Shown here: one piece after another, positions 17,101-26,368 of the stretch | Layout: every line of letters starts with the position of its first letter | How positions within the stretch are numbered: position 1 is the first letter of the stretch | Assembly (NCBI RefSeq): GCF_900240995.1 | Contig: NZ_LT965953.1 | Location: 1,518,996-1,582,995 of the forward strand | Length of the DNA stretch: 64,000 bases | Direction of reading: 5' to 3' | DNA from: Bacillus sp. Marseille-P3661 | GTDB lineage: Bacteria > Bacillota > Bacilli > Bacillales > Bacillaceae_J | Position numbers and translations under genes: made by a program | Notes under the pieces: generated by a model | The model's database searches: none | Told to the model about the DNA's origin: nothing | The model's input: only the letters and a program-made list of their open reading frames with translations

Positions 17101-17953
17101 CTTGATCAGTTAACTTCATATGTAAATTTTCAGGATTATGCTCCATATTAAAATCCTGATCACTAGGTTCAATCAATTCACCTGCTAATGACAAGTTGCT
17201 GCCTTCTGAAAGTTCTATTAGAGCTTCATAATCTTTCACCAACGATGAGCCACCCTGAGGAAAATTTCCGATAACCGCATTCTCTATTAAGGTTAAATTC
17301 GCTACTCCTGGGATCTCTTCTTTTTTATATTCTTTAAGTTTCGTTATGCTCTGTTGGGAAAAGTACACATTCATTTCAATACTTTTCAACAAGTTAAGCC
17401 ATGAATCATAATCAAATTGGGTTGCAATTTCACCAGCTTGTTCAAAAAAATCTTCCGTAAACGTTAAATTATTTAACTTTTTAAAAGCTAGAAATAAGGT
17501 ACGATTAATTTGTGGTTCACCTTCATCAAGTTTTAGTATCCACTTTTGTGTATGAACATTATTTTTTTCTAATCGAATTGGGTATAAAAATAAAGGTGCC
17601 TGAAAAAAAGTGCCATCGGAAAGCGTTCCAGTTAGAAAAGGGAAACCTAAATAAAAATCATGAATACCGGTTTCCTCCTCGATGGCCTTTATGTTTCTTG
17701 ATAAATCCGTTAACTTTCTGGAAATAGCCAACGAGGCTTCATTATTAATTGAAGGCTTTAACAGTGTAATGTCACTTTTAGTTTGTTTAATAATGTTTTC
17801 GACAATCGAAACACTTACCTTTTCTTCGGATAATTGGTCTAACTCTGTTAAGTCAAAACTCCATTTATTATAAAGCTTTAATAACCGGATCGAGCGATTC
17901 CGACGACTAATATCATTCAACTTATCCCGCATATGAACTAACTGTTCCTTCAT
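14198..17953 (-). CDS. DUF4011-type superfamily 1 helicase fused to a Vsr/MTES_1575-like endonuclease domain
   Basis: Large (1251 aa) cytoplasmic nucleic-acid enzyme. The N-terminal region (about 1-110, DISRRNRSIRLLKLYN) matches the DUF4011 style. The helicase core has Walker A GPPGTGKSQ at 316-324, motif II FDEASQC near 823 followed by GDEKQLPP, and motifs V/VI in VQGDERDIILFSIGY and NVAVTRAKEG near 1060. The last 110 residues form a PD-(D/E)XK/Vsr-type nuclease: SPFEEQVYKQL, GYRIDLAIVHP, GIECDGAMYH, and FLESRGWVIERIWS. Proteins of this build occur as stand-alone genes and in defence islands, so a role in DNA repair or anti-phage defence is plausible but inferred. Start ATG with GATGAGGT. 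It has no operon partner: palindromic elements lie on both sides. Confidence 0.9.
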   Translation of the reverse strand: MKEQLVHMRDKLNDISRRNRSIRLLKLYNKWSFDLTELDQLSEEKVSVSIVENIIKQTKSDITLLKPSINNEASLAISRKLTDLSRNIKAIEEETGIHDFYLGFPFLTGTLSDGTFFQAPLFLYPIRLEKNNVHTQKWILKLDEGEPQINRTLFLAFKKLNNLTFTEDFFEQAGEIATQFDYDSWLNLLKSIEMNVYFSQQSITKLKEYKKEEIPGVANLTLIENAVIGNFPQGGSSLVKDYEALIELSEGSNLSLAGELIEPSDQDFNMEHNPENLHMKLTDQEDGEILNLLQTDGSQEEILKEARYKRGLVVHGPPGTGKSQVIVNLITDALKQDKNVLVVCQKRAALDVIYQRVDSIGLSNHIALVHDEKHDRKNLYAKVASVLDQNQIVYPQAEQHLASTSKKLSAQEELLNSIANALYEYQEFGFRLYDLYGKAIPVEETTQIIDLNDVLSDLNKDTLDEVSEKVYTYAEWYERFGDDDYPLKERKSFENLNMKNKLEAIELIENLLEKARNAADYMNSLNHENITPAYTWLIENKLDKVYPDLDDTNKRTLQGLRLWWWSSFSGKSIIEELIDGEKFRGTNSPEWLKIKKSLVLMYDLGKETKQMATEIEKLKTYIDDTKVETLKSRISEGDIPITDLDKILEYMHRDFEELNQMDRYWHDCSELVKKVIRKLQGKDNQSNLALPDYWVDLFRNSAYVHWIDQTEKKYPQVQKVSSNEFSRIRESFANLIEEKRQVATQYLLHSLTKKVAATQTTNPKSIRELKHQVGKKRRIWSLRKLVNEFANEGLVDIMPVWLVSPEIVSSIFPLKDGLFDLVIFDEASQCTVESGIPAVYRAKQLIVAGDEKQLPPFSMFQSSYVNDDDDEEQYDIDESVSLLNLAKRRFPEKLLQWHYRSKYEELINFSNHAFYNGHVQIAPNVVPFKSPPAVKWKKVEGLWINQSNEIEAIKVVNTLKDILINQPNKTIGIITFNAKQQTKILDLIEKTTSEDEEFNAVYNQMMSKDLDERIFVKNIENVQGDERDIILFSIGYAKNEEGKVYNRFGMLNQKGGENRLNVAVTRAKEGIIVVSSLEPEELNVANTSQLGPKLLKSYLKYVRAVSNAQIEQINAVIQEINENVNTHVREQGLHFDSPFEEQVYKQLRNLDYDVTTQVGLSGYRIDLAIVHPTDSSRYILGIECDGAMYHSSANAKERDVYRQRFLESRGWVIERIWSRNWWRNPAAEIERIDRKIKELLQSEKAREQVIH

Positions 17954-18032
17954 TACTAAACCTCATCTTTCTAAAATAAATGTATGTTAGTACTATTATA
18001 TAGAAAACAGCCTTATTCATTCCACAAACGAA

Positions 18033-18106
18033 GAGCCAGAGGGACAGGTCCACTGGCTCTTCGGTATATTTATAAATTTGGGCCGCGGTACCTGTCCCTG
18101 TGGATC
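18033..18106 (+). repeat. Palindromic element AGCCAGAGGGACAGGT family
   Basis: Single unit: GAGCCAGAGGGACAGGTCCA, CTGGCTCTTCGGTATATTTA, GGGCCGCGGTACCTGTCCCT. It lies between the helicase start and the terminator of TRAP operon 1. Confidence 0.9.
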
Positions 18107-18115
18107 TGCTATAAA

Positions 18116-18154
18116 AACTAAAAAACGAATCCAAATATGATTCGTTTTTTAGTT
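18116..18154 (-). terminator. Strong terminator of TAXI-TRAP operon 1
   Basis: Perfect 16-bp stem AACTAAAAAACGAATC/GATTCGTTTTTTAGTT with a 7-base loop, 19 bases after the TRAP permease stop. It could work in both directions. Confidence 0.9.
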
Positions 18155-18172
18155 CTAACATAATCTTATATC

Positions 18173-20134
18173 CTACTGTATTGGGGTTGTAATTTCCGAA
18201 CTATTTCTAAGGCTTAAACGTCGTCTATAATAGTACCAATTCATAGATAATATACCAATACTTGCAAGAACTGCTATTACGTTAAGTATTTGTACAATAC
18301 CGTTTTGAATAGGCAGGATTAACAATATGCTAAATAATACTAGTAATGTTCTGTTAATGATACTGATTTTACCTGAGAAGTAACCTACCGTACTTATTGC
18401 TATCATTACCACACCAAGAATAGATGTGATAATTGACATTAGCATTAATGAATCATATTCAGTATGGAAACTTATTAATACGATAGGATTGTAAACAAAG
18501 ATAAATGGAATTACATAAACCATCACTCCTAGTTTCATAGCCATTAGACTTATTTTGTGTGGATTGGCTTGGGCTATTGGAGCCGCAGCAAAACACGCTA
18601 AGGCAACTGGTAAAGTAAAGTTGGAAACTAACGAAAAATAAAAAACAAATAAATGGGCCGCCATTGGCTGAACACCTAATTCTACAAGGGCAGGAGCAAT
18701 TAACGTTGCAACAATAGCATAGGCAACCAACGCAGGCATGCCCATCCCGAGAATAATACAAACAGCTGCACTAGCCAATAACAGGATCAATAATCCTTGC
18801 TCTCCTAATTGTGTTAAGGCTAATACGAGATTAAAACCTAATCCTGTAACACCAATAATTCCAGCAATAATACCTGCTGCTGCCAATATTATCCCAATTT
18901 CCAGCAATATTCTTCCTGTAGTGAAAAATGAATTTACTAAACGACCTAGGATATTCTTTCGCACCTCTTTTTGAATCAATAAACATACTATAGCAAAACC
19001 AGATGTATATATCCCAACAGTTGCAGGGGGATATCCCTTTACAAAAAGAAAATAAACGAGAAAAGCAAAAATTGGTATAAGTACCCAGCCTGTTTTTAGA
19101 ACATCATTCAATTTTGGCAATGACTCTTTTGGTGTCCCTTTAATCCCTTCCTTTGCTGCCCTTAGGTCTACTTGAATAAATAAACTCATATAGAATAAGA
19201 AAGCTGGAATAATAGCAGCTAGTGCTACCTCTGCATAAGGAACACCCAAATTTTCAGCCATCATAAATGCTACAATCCCCATAACTGGTGGCGTAATGGA
19301 TCCTCCTGTGGAGGCAAGCGCTTCAATAGCACCAGCTTGAACACGACTATAACCACTTTTAATCATTAACGGAATAGTCATATTACCCGTTAAATTAACA
19401 TTCGATACTGGGTCACCTGTGACACTTCCTACCATACTTGAACCAATGATTGCAGCCTTTGCAGGGCCCCCGCGATATTTACCAAACGCCTTAATTGCCA
19501 TGTTATTAAAATGGTCTGCCCCCTCAAAATTCAACAAAATCTGTCCGAATAAAATAAAAGCTAAAACAATAGTTGCAGCTAGACCTACTAAACTCAAAAT
19601 ACTGTTAGTATCTAAATAAAGATAGTTGAATAGAATATCAAACGAAATAGATTGTCCTTTTAACATGCCTGGCATATACGGTGAAATAAAAGCGTAGGTT
19701 AAAAAAACTGCTACGACTATTACGAGTAACCAGCCCATTACACGTCTTAAAGCCTCTAGTATTAATACAACCGCCAGTATACTCATAACTAATCTTTCCG
19801 CTGTAATAGATGAAAAGTGCAGAGCAATTTGGGGATAGAATACGGTGATATAGATCCCAACTACTAAACCTAACAAAGACAATAGCCAATCATACCAGGG
19901 AATTTTAGTTTCTGTAATTTTTTTGACTGCAGGTACACCCATAAAAACAGCAGCTAGTATTAAGCCAAAAAACAATCCTGTATATTGTTCGGTAAAAAAC
20001 GATAAACCGAAATATTGATATATGGAAGTGACATAAGCAATTCCGATAATCGGGATAAGGATAAGAATAGTCTTCCAAATCAACATGGCCGGTCCCTCTA
20101 GTTTCCGGTAACGTGAATACTCACTATTTTCCAT
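18173..20134 (-). CDS. TRAP transporter fused permease subunit (TAXI type), system 1
   Basis: Membrane component of a TAXI-type TRAP transporter, in which the small (DctQ-like) and large (DctM-like) subunits are joined in one chain. At 653 aa it has many hydrophobic segments. Key blocks: PWYDWLLSLLGLVVG near residue 85; the DctM core KYRGGPAKAAIIGSSMVGS, ASTGGSITPPVMGIVAF and LGMGMPALVAYAIVATLIAP; then GVQPMAAHLFVFYFSLVSN. Start ATG with AGGAGGAG. It lies 121 bases downstream of its binding protein and ends the operon. Substrate unknown; neighbours suggest an organic acid, sulfate ester or similar. Confidence 0.93.
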   Translation of the reverse strand: MENSEYSRYRKLEGPAMLIWKTILILIPIIGIAYVTSIYQYFGLSFFTEQYTGLFFGLILAAVFMGVPAVKKITETKIPWYDWLLSLLGLVVGIYITVFYPQIALHFSSITAERLVMSILAVVLILEALRRVMGWLLVIVVAVFLTYAFISPYMPGMLKGQSISFDILFNYLYLDTNSILSLVGLAATIVLAFILFGQILLNFEGADHFNNMAIKAFGKYRGGPAKAAIIGSSMVGSVTGDPVSNVNLTGNMTIPLMIKSGYSRVQAGAIEALASTGGSITPPVMGIVAFMMAENLGVPYAEVALAAIIPAFLFYMSLFIQVDLRAAKEGIKGTPKESLPKLNDVLKTGWVLIPIFAFLVYFLFVKGYPPATVGIYTSGFAIVCLLIQKEVRKNILGRLVNSFFTTGRILLEIGIILAAAGIIAGIIGVTGLGFNLVLALTQLGEQGLLILLLASAAVCIILGMGMPALVAYAIVATLIAPALVELGVQPMAAHLFVFYFSLVSNFTLPVALACFAAAPIAQANPHKISLMAMKLGVMVYVIPFIFVYNPIVLISFHTEYDSLMLMSIITSILGVVMIAISTVGYFSGKISIINRTLLVLFSILLILPIQNGIVQILNVIAVLASIGILSMNWYYYRRRLSLRNSSEITTPIQ

Positions 20135-20255
20135 TTTGCTCCTCCTATCATTTAGTATTTCAGTAATGTTTTAAAGAAGGCATTAGGAAAACACAAAGTG
20201 TTTTCCTAGTGCTAGTATAAGTGCCCAACAATTCTGTAATAGCTACGTAAAACTT

Positions 20256-21332
20256 TTATTGAACTTTAGATAATAATTCTTGATGTTTTTGCTCTGCTTC
20301 TTCTGTCCATACGCCTTTGTCTTTAAAAAACTGTACGACACCCTCATGGAATGGTGCTGGAGGATTTAAGTTACTTCCTAATAATTCAGGTGACCAACTT
20401 TGAATCATAGTACCTTCCCACTCTGCGTGATTTTCCCAGATTGTCTCCATCACGTTGTAAACTACTTCATCCGGAACGTGGGCACCAACAACTACTACTA
20501 AAGGAAACTGGGAAATTGTCATACTATCAGCATTAATAAACCCACCGCCATCATAAACCGATGGTGATAAACCCGGTACGAGATTATTTAACTCTTCCTT
20601 TAGATTTTCTGGGAATTCACTAAATTTTTCAGGTGTAATATCGCCCCAATTCAAACCGTCGATACCAATTGCATTATCAACTTCTAAAAAGATACTATTA
20701 TCTGGTTTGCCAGTAAAAGCAGCATCTACTCTACCTTCTCGTAAGGCTTGCAGACCAGATGTATTGTCTGTAACAGGAACGCCTTTAACATCATCCCAAG
20801 TTAATCCACCTGATAATAAATGCGCTTCCATAATCACTCTCGCACCTAAATTACCTGAATATTGAGAAGCTACCTTTTTACCTTTCAGATCACTAATTTT
20901 TGTAATCCCCGCATCTTCTCTAACGGCTATTCCAGCCATAGGTGATTGACTCCCTACTACAAGGGTTCTAATATTGGTATTTGGATCAAAATGATGTCTT
21001 CCTTCAAATCCATAAGCAACGGAGAAATAAGTATCTGTTCCAAAGTCAACATCTCCTGAATTAACTAACGGCATCCAGGCATCCGGACCGGAAAACGGTC
21101 TAACAGTAATATTATTATCAGAATGATCACTAATCATCGCTGCAAACGCCGATCCTAAAGTATGAAATGTAACACCTGCAGGTTGTGTCCCGATACTTAA
21201 ATTATTAGTACTCTTAGACTGCCCGTTTTCATCAGCTTGCCCACCAGTTTCATTACTAGTGCCGCAAGCAGCTAAAAACAGGATGCATGCACTAATAATG
21301 ATTACCAATTTTTTCAAACTCCCTATCCTCAT
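20256..21332 (-). CDS. TAXI family TRAP transporter solute-binding lipoprotein, system 1
   Basis: Extracellular binding protein for the permease just downstream. Lipobox LAAC with the modified cysteine at residue 23, then a Gly/Ser/Asn-rich linker. The TAXI signature is clear: LSIGTQPAGVTFHTLGSAFA, ITKISDLKGKKVASQYSGNL, GLQALREGRVDAAFTGKP, and the C-terminal PFHEGVVQFFKDKGVWTEEAE (pattern P.H.GA.+++KE.G.W). ATG start with GGAGGGAATAGT. Translated from its own upstream region; a strong hairpin separates it from the sulfatase gene. Confidence 0.94.
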   Translation of the reverse strand: MRIGSLKKLVIIISACILFLAACGTSNETGGQADENGQSKSTNNLSIGTQPAGVTFHTLGSAFAAMISDHSDNNITVRPFSGPDAWMPLVNSGDVDFGTDTYFSVAYGFEGRHHFDPNTNIRTLVVGSQSPMAGIAVREDAGITKISDLKGKKVASQYSGNLGARVIMEAHLLSGGLTWDDVKGVPVTDNTSGLQALREGRVDAAFTGKPDNSIFLEVDNAIGIDGLNWGDITPEKFSEFPENLKEELNNLVPGLSPSVYDGGGFINADSMTISQFPLVVVVGAHVPDEVVYNVMETIWENHAEWEGTMIQSWSPELLGSNLNPPAPFHEGVVQFFKDKGVWTEEAEQKHQELLSKVQ

Positions 21333-21666
21333 ACTATTCCCTCCATCTCCTCTTAACGGTAAGTTTTCATTTAATAGACATAAAGTAATTTCGAACTCTT
21401 TTTAGGTATTAAGTTAGGCCCTATACATATCACTAAAAATAAATTGGACTTTTGCCACAACTTATTAAATCTGTTTTGCTACATTCTCCGAACTACAAGG
21501 TGAAATACAATGACCAACCCAACTGTTAGTTTCGTTTACATAGTCATAATAAGTATCTATCTACAAATTCTATAACTGCGTACAGAGAGGAGAGACTCCT
21601 CTCTTACATCCTCTCCCTTCTTAGACTAAGATGAGAGAGACCTATATATTTAACATTTTAGTTGAG
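21333..21666. other. Leader region of TAXI-TRAP operon 1
   Basis: About 330 bases with no gene seen. It contains a short palindrome GAGAGGAGAGACTCCTCTCT at 21585-21604 and AT-rich sequence likely to hold the operon promoter, but no convincing -35/-10 pair was chosen. Confidence 0.4.
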
Positions 21667-21708
21667 AAGAGCTTACCAAAGTTTAAACTTGAACTTTAGT
21701 AAGCTCTT
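21667..21708. terminator. 17-bp hairpin between the sulfatase gene and TAXI-TRAP operon 1
   Basis: AAGAGCTTACCAAAGTT pairs with AACTTTAGTAAGCTCTT (16 of 17). The T-run (TTTTATT) is better on the + side; on the minus strand it is followed by CTCAACT. It lies 90 bases after the sulfatase stop. Confidence 0.55.
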
Positions 21709-21798
21709 TTATTAACAATGACAATCCCAACCCTAGGTATTATTAAAACATAACCTTTCATACAGAAACTAAGTAGTGTATATTTAATTTAATCAAGT

Positions 21799-23160
21799 TT
21801 ACTGCGTACTAGGGTCGAAGAATTTTTCTGTCATATTTTCCTTAGATAATGTATTATTAATAGATTCGTTCCATGATAAGAGGTCTTTTTTTAGCCTTTG
21901 TGTTAGTTCTGGGAATTGCCCCGCAAGATTTACCTTTTCCTCAGGGTCATTTTCTACGTCTGATAAATGGATAGGGTTAGAAATCTCCCCGCTAAAATCG
22001 AGTTTACCATTCAAAACTAACTTCCATTTCCCTTCCCTAACAGCCAGTTGTCCATTATATTCCCAAAATAACTGCTTATGTGGGTTAGACTCATGGTTAG
22101 TAAGCATTGGGACTAGACTTTCTCCATCAACATTATTATCAGTAAATTGATCCTGAGTTACGAACTCAAGCACTGTAGGAACAATGTCCATCGTCATAAC
22201 ACTATCTTTATTTACTTTGCCTTTTGGCAACTTATCAGGGTAACACATAATAGTCGGGACACGGATACCACCGTCAAATAAACTTCCTTTATAGCCCTTA
22301 AAATTAGCTTTGTTTCCACCATAATATAGGTCATCTGTTCCATCCAACCAGTTTCTTGTTTCTGTAGATGGTCCATGATCACTAGAAAAGACAATTAACG
22401 TGTTGTCGTATTTACCTTTTCGTTTTAATGCATTTACAATTTCGCCGACACCATCATCCATTGCACTAATCATTGCCGCCATAATTGCTTTTTCCTTAGG
22501 AAGGTCCGGGTACCGATCTAAGTACTTCTGTGGGGCGTGCATTGGGAAATGCGGTGCATTATAAGCAACATAAGTAAAGAAAGGTTGGTTATCTTGTTGT
22601 TCAATAAAATCTACTGTCTTTTCAGTAATTAACTCTGTCAAATAGCGACCATTTTCCCATACTTCTTTATCGTTATGCCATAAATCATGATATGGAAAAA
22701 CTCCTATTGATTCACCAATATAAAATATATGCGAATAGTAATCTACTACTCCAGATAAGAATCCAAAGAACTCGTCAAAACCACGGGCATTAGGGTGATA
22801 ATCTTTATGATTTCCTAGGTGCCATTTTCCGAATAAAGCCGTTTTATAATCACATTCTTTTAGTCTCTCCGCTAAGGTTGGGATTTCCAATGACAATCCC
22901 TTCCCTGCCCCACGCTTACCACCTAAAATACCTTTTAAACCAGTTTTTGCAGGGTATGCACCCGTAAGTAATGAAGCCCTTGAAGGGGTACAAACTGGTG
23001 CGTTTGAGTACCAATCTGTAAATCGAATACCATCTTCAGCCAGACTATCGATATTTGGAGTTTTCACCTCTGCGGATCCAAAACACCCAAGATCTCCATA
23101 ACCTAAATCATCACAATAAATTATCAATATATTTGGAGTGCTCATATCATCAACTCTCAT
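21799..23160 (-). CDS. Type I sulfatase (arylsulfatase A-like)
   Basis: Hydrolyses sulfate esters; it needs conversion of a cysteine to formylglycine. Seen: N-terminal NILIIYCDDLGYGDLGCFGS (metal-binding Asp pair), the activation motif CTPSRASLLTG with Cys57, GKWHLGNHKDYHP, and the metal-binding SSDHGPS. Length 453 aa is typical. No signal peptide, so it appears cytoplasmic, suggesting that the sulfated substrate is imported first. The start is uncertain: the ATG at 23160 lies too close to its AAGGA, and a second ATG at 23145 (MSTPN) is possible. It begins 11 bases after the dioxygenase gene and is the last gene of that cluster. Confidence 0.92.
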   Translation of the reverse strand: MRVDDMSTPNILIIYCDDLGYGDLGCFGSAEVKTPNIDSLAEDGIRFTDWYSNAPVCTPSRASLLTGAYPAKTGLKGILGGKRGAGKGLSLEIPTLAERLKECDYKTALFGKWHLGNHKDYHPNARGFDEFFGFLSGVVDYYSHIFYIGESIGVFPYHDLWHNDKEVWENGRYLTELITEKTVDFIEQQDNQPFFTYVAYNAPHFPMHAPQKYLDRYPDLPKEKAIMAAMISAMDDGVGEIVNALKRKGKYDNTLIVFSSDHGPSTETRNWLDGTDDLYYGGNKANFKGYKGSLFDGGIRVPTIMCYPDKLPKGKVNKDSVMTMDIVPTVLEFVTQDQFTDNNVDGESLVPMLTNHESNPHKQLFWEYNGQLAVREGKWKLVLNGKLDFSGEISNPIHLSDVENDPEEKVNLAGQFPELTQRLKKDLLSWNESINNTLSKENMTEKFFDPSTQ

Positions 23161-23171
23161 TTCCTTCGCTA

Positions 23172-24200
23172 CTATTTAACCTTTGTAGGCTCTTTAACTA
23201 AATCAGGCGTTCCGTAATTCCAATACGTATCTGTAAAGCCAGCTCCAATTCCACGATCAGATACTTCTTGGAGATTATCCCATAATACTGCCTCCCAAGC
23301 AGGGTCAAAGATTAGGTAGCCTGCATCACCAAATAGCTCAACACGGTTACCACCTGGCTCATATACATACAAGCAATGGGCTTGGCTGATAGAATGTTTT
23401 CTAGGTCCTAATTCTACTTCAATGTTATTGTCCTTACATAGATCCGCGATATCATATAGATGTTGAGGAGAGCCATACCAATAGCAAACATGGTGGAATC
23501 TTCCCAGTGAACCTGATGGATCATTCATAAATGCAATTTCGTGAACGATATTAGAAACACTTAACCAAGTTCCTAGCGTATAACCTGTCGGATCTACAAT
23601 CTTTTCCGTTAAACGGAACCCTAAGTTATCCATTAGGAATTCTGTATTTTGTGCTGGATTTGATGCCATACAATTGATATGGTCAAGTCGTCTTACCGGT
23701 ACCCCAATATTCGGGCGCTTGGATGGACGGTTTCGAAGTTTACTCTTTTTGTCTTCAGGTGCTTGATAATAGTCAACATCCCAAAGTAATTCCATTAAAT
23801 GACCGTCTGGTGTTCTGAATTGATAGGCTGCACCATGACCCAAATCCCCTTCAATCCAACCTTGACCTAAGCCACTTGCTTTAAGCGCTTCCACTCTTCT
23901 TAATAATGCGTTTGGCGAGGACGTGCGCCAGCTTGCATGACCAAGACCTGCGTCTTTGGACTCAGTAATCTTCAATGTATTTTGATAGTGATCTTCATAC
24001 GCACGAAGATAGACGGATTGCCCAGTCTGACCAGTTACTTCCATTCCTAATAATTGAGTAAAAAAGTCAACTGACTCTTGTGGTTTTGGAGATAGTAGCT
24101 CAACATGAGCAAGCTGCGAAACATCAAACATTGGCTCTTCAACAATACGAGTCATTTCTACTTCATCTTTAGACATAAACTTAAACACTGGATTTTTCAT
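23172..24200 (-). CDS. Extradiol ring-cleavage dioxygenase, catechol 2,3-dioxygenase type (two VOC domains)
   Basis: Predicted Fe(II) or Mn(II) extradiol dioxygenase cleaving a catechol-like ring. The first VOC domain (about 25-140) is structural; the second carries the ligands: His in [11 protein letters not shown], His in GRFHHVCYW and Glu in GGNRVELFG. Length about 342 aa, slightly longer than typical because of a C-terminal tail. The ATG at 24200 is chosen because GGAGGA lies seven bases upstream; an upstream TTG would overlap that site. It lies between the CocE-type hydrolase (131 bases upstream) and the sulfatase (11 bases downstream), pointing to one pathway for an aromatic, possibly sulfated or esterified, substrate. 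Confidence 0.9.
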   Translation of the reverse strand: MKNPVFKFMSKDEVEMTRIVEEPMFDVSQLAHVELLSPKPQESVDFFTQLLGMEVTGQTGQSVYLRAYEDHYQNTLKITESKDAGLGHASWRTSSPNALLRRVEALKASGLGQGWIEGDLGHGAAYQFRTPDGHLMELLWDVDYYQAPEDKKSKLRNRPSKRPNIGVPVRRLDHINCMASNPAQNTEFLMDNLGFRLTEKIVDPTGYTLGTWLSVSNIVHEIAFMNDPSGSLGRFHHVCYWYGSPQHLYDIADLCKDNNIEVELGPRKHSISQAHCLYVYEPGGNRVELFGDAGYLIFDPAWEAVLWDNLQEVSDRGIGAGFTDTYWNYGTPDLVKEPTKVK

Positions 24201-24331
24201 AAAACATTCCTCCAATTAAATAATTATTTTGCACAAACTTTCTATTATTGGATTTTTGTTACTATTCTGAAAATATAATACATTCTACCATATTGGTTGA
24301 AAGTAAGCAAAAAAATAAAACTATTAAACTA

Positions 24332-26089
24332 CTAATTCGGAATAACCGGTAAATAAAGGTAAGACTCTGTACTTCCTCCCGTATAAACAGTTACTTTTCC
24401 GCCATATACATTTGCTGGTCGATCCTTATGCAAGAATGGTCCACATCCTTTAGACGGATAACGATGGATTTTTTTATTCTCTTCTTTCATTTCACCATCA
24501 AATTCATAGTCATTCCCACCGATCGATAGAGCTAATCGATACCCTTTAGGAACAACGATCGATGTTGGCCAAATTTCTACATCCACCTCATAAATATTAC
24601 CTGGAGTTAATGGTTCAATTTTATTATGTGCATGGTAAGGTCGGTATGGAAGACTTTTTATCTCATCGAGCTTACGGTGTGACGCTCGAAGCCACCCCTG
24701 TGCAACTGGTGCATGCGCATCCATCGCCCCGCGGAAAACTTCCTCCTCGCCAGTTGGTGAAAACAAGCGTATGGTTAAAAATAGATCAGCATCAGTCGTT
24801 TCGGAACTAATAAAAAGTTTCGCAGCTAATGGCCCTGTGATCTCCGTATCTTCCTCCATCGCAGGCATATAAAAGGTAACGCTTTCATTTAAAGGCTCAT
24901 ATGTTGCTGTAGTTGTTTTTTCAGGAGGTTGAGAATTCAAAGTGTTTTCTTTATTATTGGCCGCTAAGTACATTTTAGTCCATTTTGTTCTAGGGATTGG
25001 CCATTCCTCTTCTGTTCGCTCTACAAATTTATCTCCTGGATATCTGACCTGCAAGCGAACTCTTGGTTCCTGATCCCAGCCGTTTTCTTCACCTTTTAAG
25101 AAATAGTCGAAAAAGCGTCTTTGTAAATCAACACCATACGGCGTGTAGAAGTGTGTCCAATGCTCCAATCCATGTATTTCAAGCCATTTGTTTTCAGAGG
25201 CTGCTTGAAGGTATCCCTCCACATTTCCACGTAAATGTAAACCTGCACCGCCCCAATTAGCAGCAGATAGAATTGGAATTGTTACTTTAGACCAATCAAC
25301 TGCCAGCTCTTGGTGATATTCATCAAAAAGTGGATGGGCTTTAACATCTGCCAATAAATCAACTCTGTTATCTTTCAATTCTTCATCAGATAAAGTGACA
25401 GGTCCTGATGCCCATTCACCTGTGTTCGGATTTTTTCTTCCCCTGCTGCCATAACCGTATTGCATCGGTAATTGTTTAGGTAGCCAACTATCAACAAATG
25501 TACTTCTGATTCCCCCGTGGTAGTAATATTCTCGATACCAATCTGATGTCCCTTCCCAAGGAATGATTGCTTTCAAATGTGGAGGCTGCATAGCAGCTAC
25601 CTGCCATTGATTGGCTGCATAGTAGGAAATCCCTAATAACCCGATATTACCATCACTCCACGGTTGTTCGGCAGCCCATTCGATACACTCATAAAAGTCC
25701 TCAATTTCCTTTTTGGACCATAGTTGTTGAATTCCTTCAGACCAACCCGCTCCACGCGAATCGATTCTGATTAGGCTATACCCATACGGCACCCACTTTT
25801 CAGGATCAGCCGTTTCCCAGTTCTGGTATTTATTCGTAGATCCCTCCATAATTCCTGGAAAGTCTCCAACCATTACATTCCATTGATTTTCGTATGCTTC
25901 TTGAAAAGCCTGCCCCTTCGCGTATGGACCATATGTCATGATTGTCGGATACATTCCTTCCTCTATCGGCATAAATACATCCGCTCGAAGAATAATACCA
26001 TCTGTCATTTGAATAGGTACTTGCCACAATATTCTCATATTGTCACTGATCTCTTCTCGCATAACTCGATCTTTGTTTTCTGTAAACAT
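24332..26089 (-). CDS. CocE/NonD family (X-Pro dipeptidyl-peptidase-like) serine hydrolase
   Basis: Predicted esterase or acyl-peptide-type hydrolase of 585 aa. Seen: alpha/beta-hydrolase core with RIDSRGAGWSEG, nucleophile elbow GISYYAAN (Ser155), HGLEHWTHFY, and the C-terminal jelly-roll domain typical of this group (TGPLAAKLFISSETTDADLF, VPKGYRLALSIGGNDYEFDG). No signal peptide. ATG start after AAGGACGGGTGAGC. First gene of a probable three-gene operon with the extradiol dioxygenase and the sulfatase, behind a promoter that overlaps a LysR-like dyad. The real substrate (ester, amide or lactone) is unknown. Confidence 0.9.
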   Translation of the reverse strand: MFTENKDRVMREEISDNMRILWQVPIQMTDGIILRADVFMPIEEGMYPTIMTYGPYAKGQAFQEAYENQWNVMVGDFPGIMEGSTNKYQNWETADPEKWVPYGYSLIRIDSRGAGWSEGIQQLWSKKEIEDFYECIEWAAEQPWSDGNIGLLGISYYAANQWQVAAMQPPHLKAIIPWEGTSDWYREYYYHGGIRSTFVDSWLPKQLPMQYGYGSRGRKNPNTGEWASGPVTLSDEELKDNRVDLLADVKAHPLFDEYHQELAVDWSKVTIPILSAANWGGAGLHLRGNVEGYLQAASENKWLEIHGLEHWTHFYTPYGVDLQRRFFDYFLKGEENGWDQEPRVRLQVRYPGDKFVERTEEEWPIPRTKWTKMYLAANNKENTLNSQPPEKTTTATYEPLNESVTFYMPAMEEDTEITGPLAAKLFISSETTDADLFLTIRLFSPTGEEEVFRGAMDAHAPVAQGWLRASHRKLDEIKSLPYRPYHAHNKIEPLTPGNIYEVDVEIWPTSIVVPKGYRLALSIGGNDYEFDGEMKEENKKIHRYPSKGCGPFLHKDRPANVYGGKVTVYTGGSTESYLYLPVIPN

Positions 26090-26243
26090 TGCTCACCCGT
26101 CCTTCTTTATAGTTCTTTTCTCTTTACTTCTAAAAAACTAAAAGTTTTCTCTACTCTTATATAGTTTAATTATCCTCCTGGTATAGTAAGAGAACTTATA
26201 ATTTAATATAAACCATTAGTAAGAATATTTGAAATATACGGAA

Positions 26244-26272
26244 ATTATATCAGTAATCAGTTTTACTGATTA
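26244..26272 (-). promoter_or_regulatory. Promoter of the hydrolase/dioxygenase/sulfatase operon with LysR-type dyad
   Basis: TATAAT at 26244-26249 (minus strand). In place of a good -35 lies the dyad ATCAGTAAAACTGAT (26256-26270), which fits the T-N11-A pattern bound by LysR-type activators. The LysR gene is the next gene upstream. The assignment of this site to that regulator is inference. Confidence 0.5.
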
Positions 26273-26368
26273 GTTAAAGACATTTAACTAACTTACTTAT
26301 GAATAAATAGATTTCTATAAGACTATTTAACTGTTTAATTCATTGCAACGAAGTTGGAATTAACAAAA

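Noticed and set aside
17922-18161. 79-codon frame upstream of the helicase
   Set aside because: It is mainly the translated palindromic element plus a terminator.
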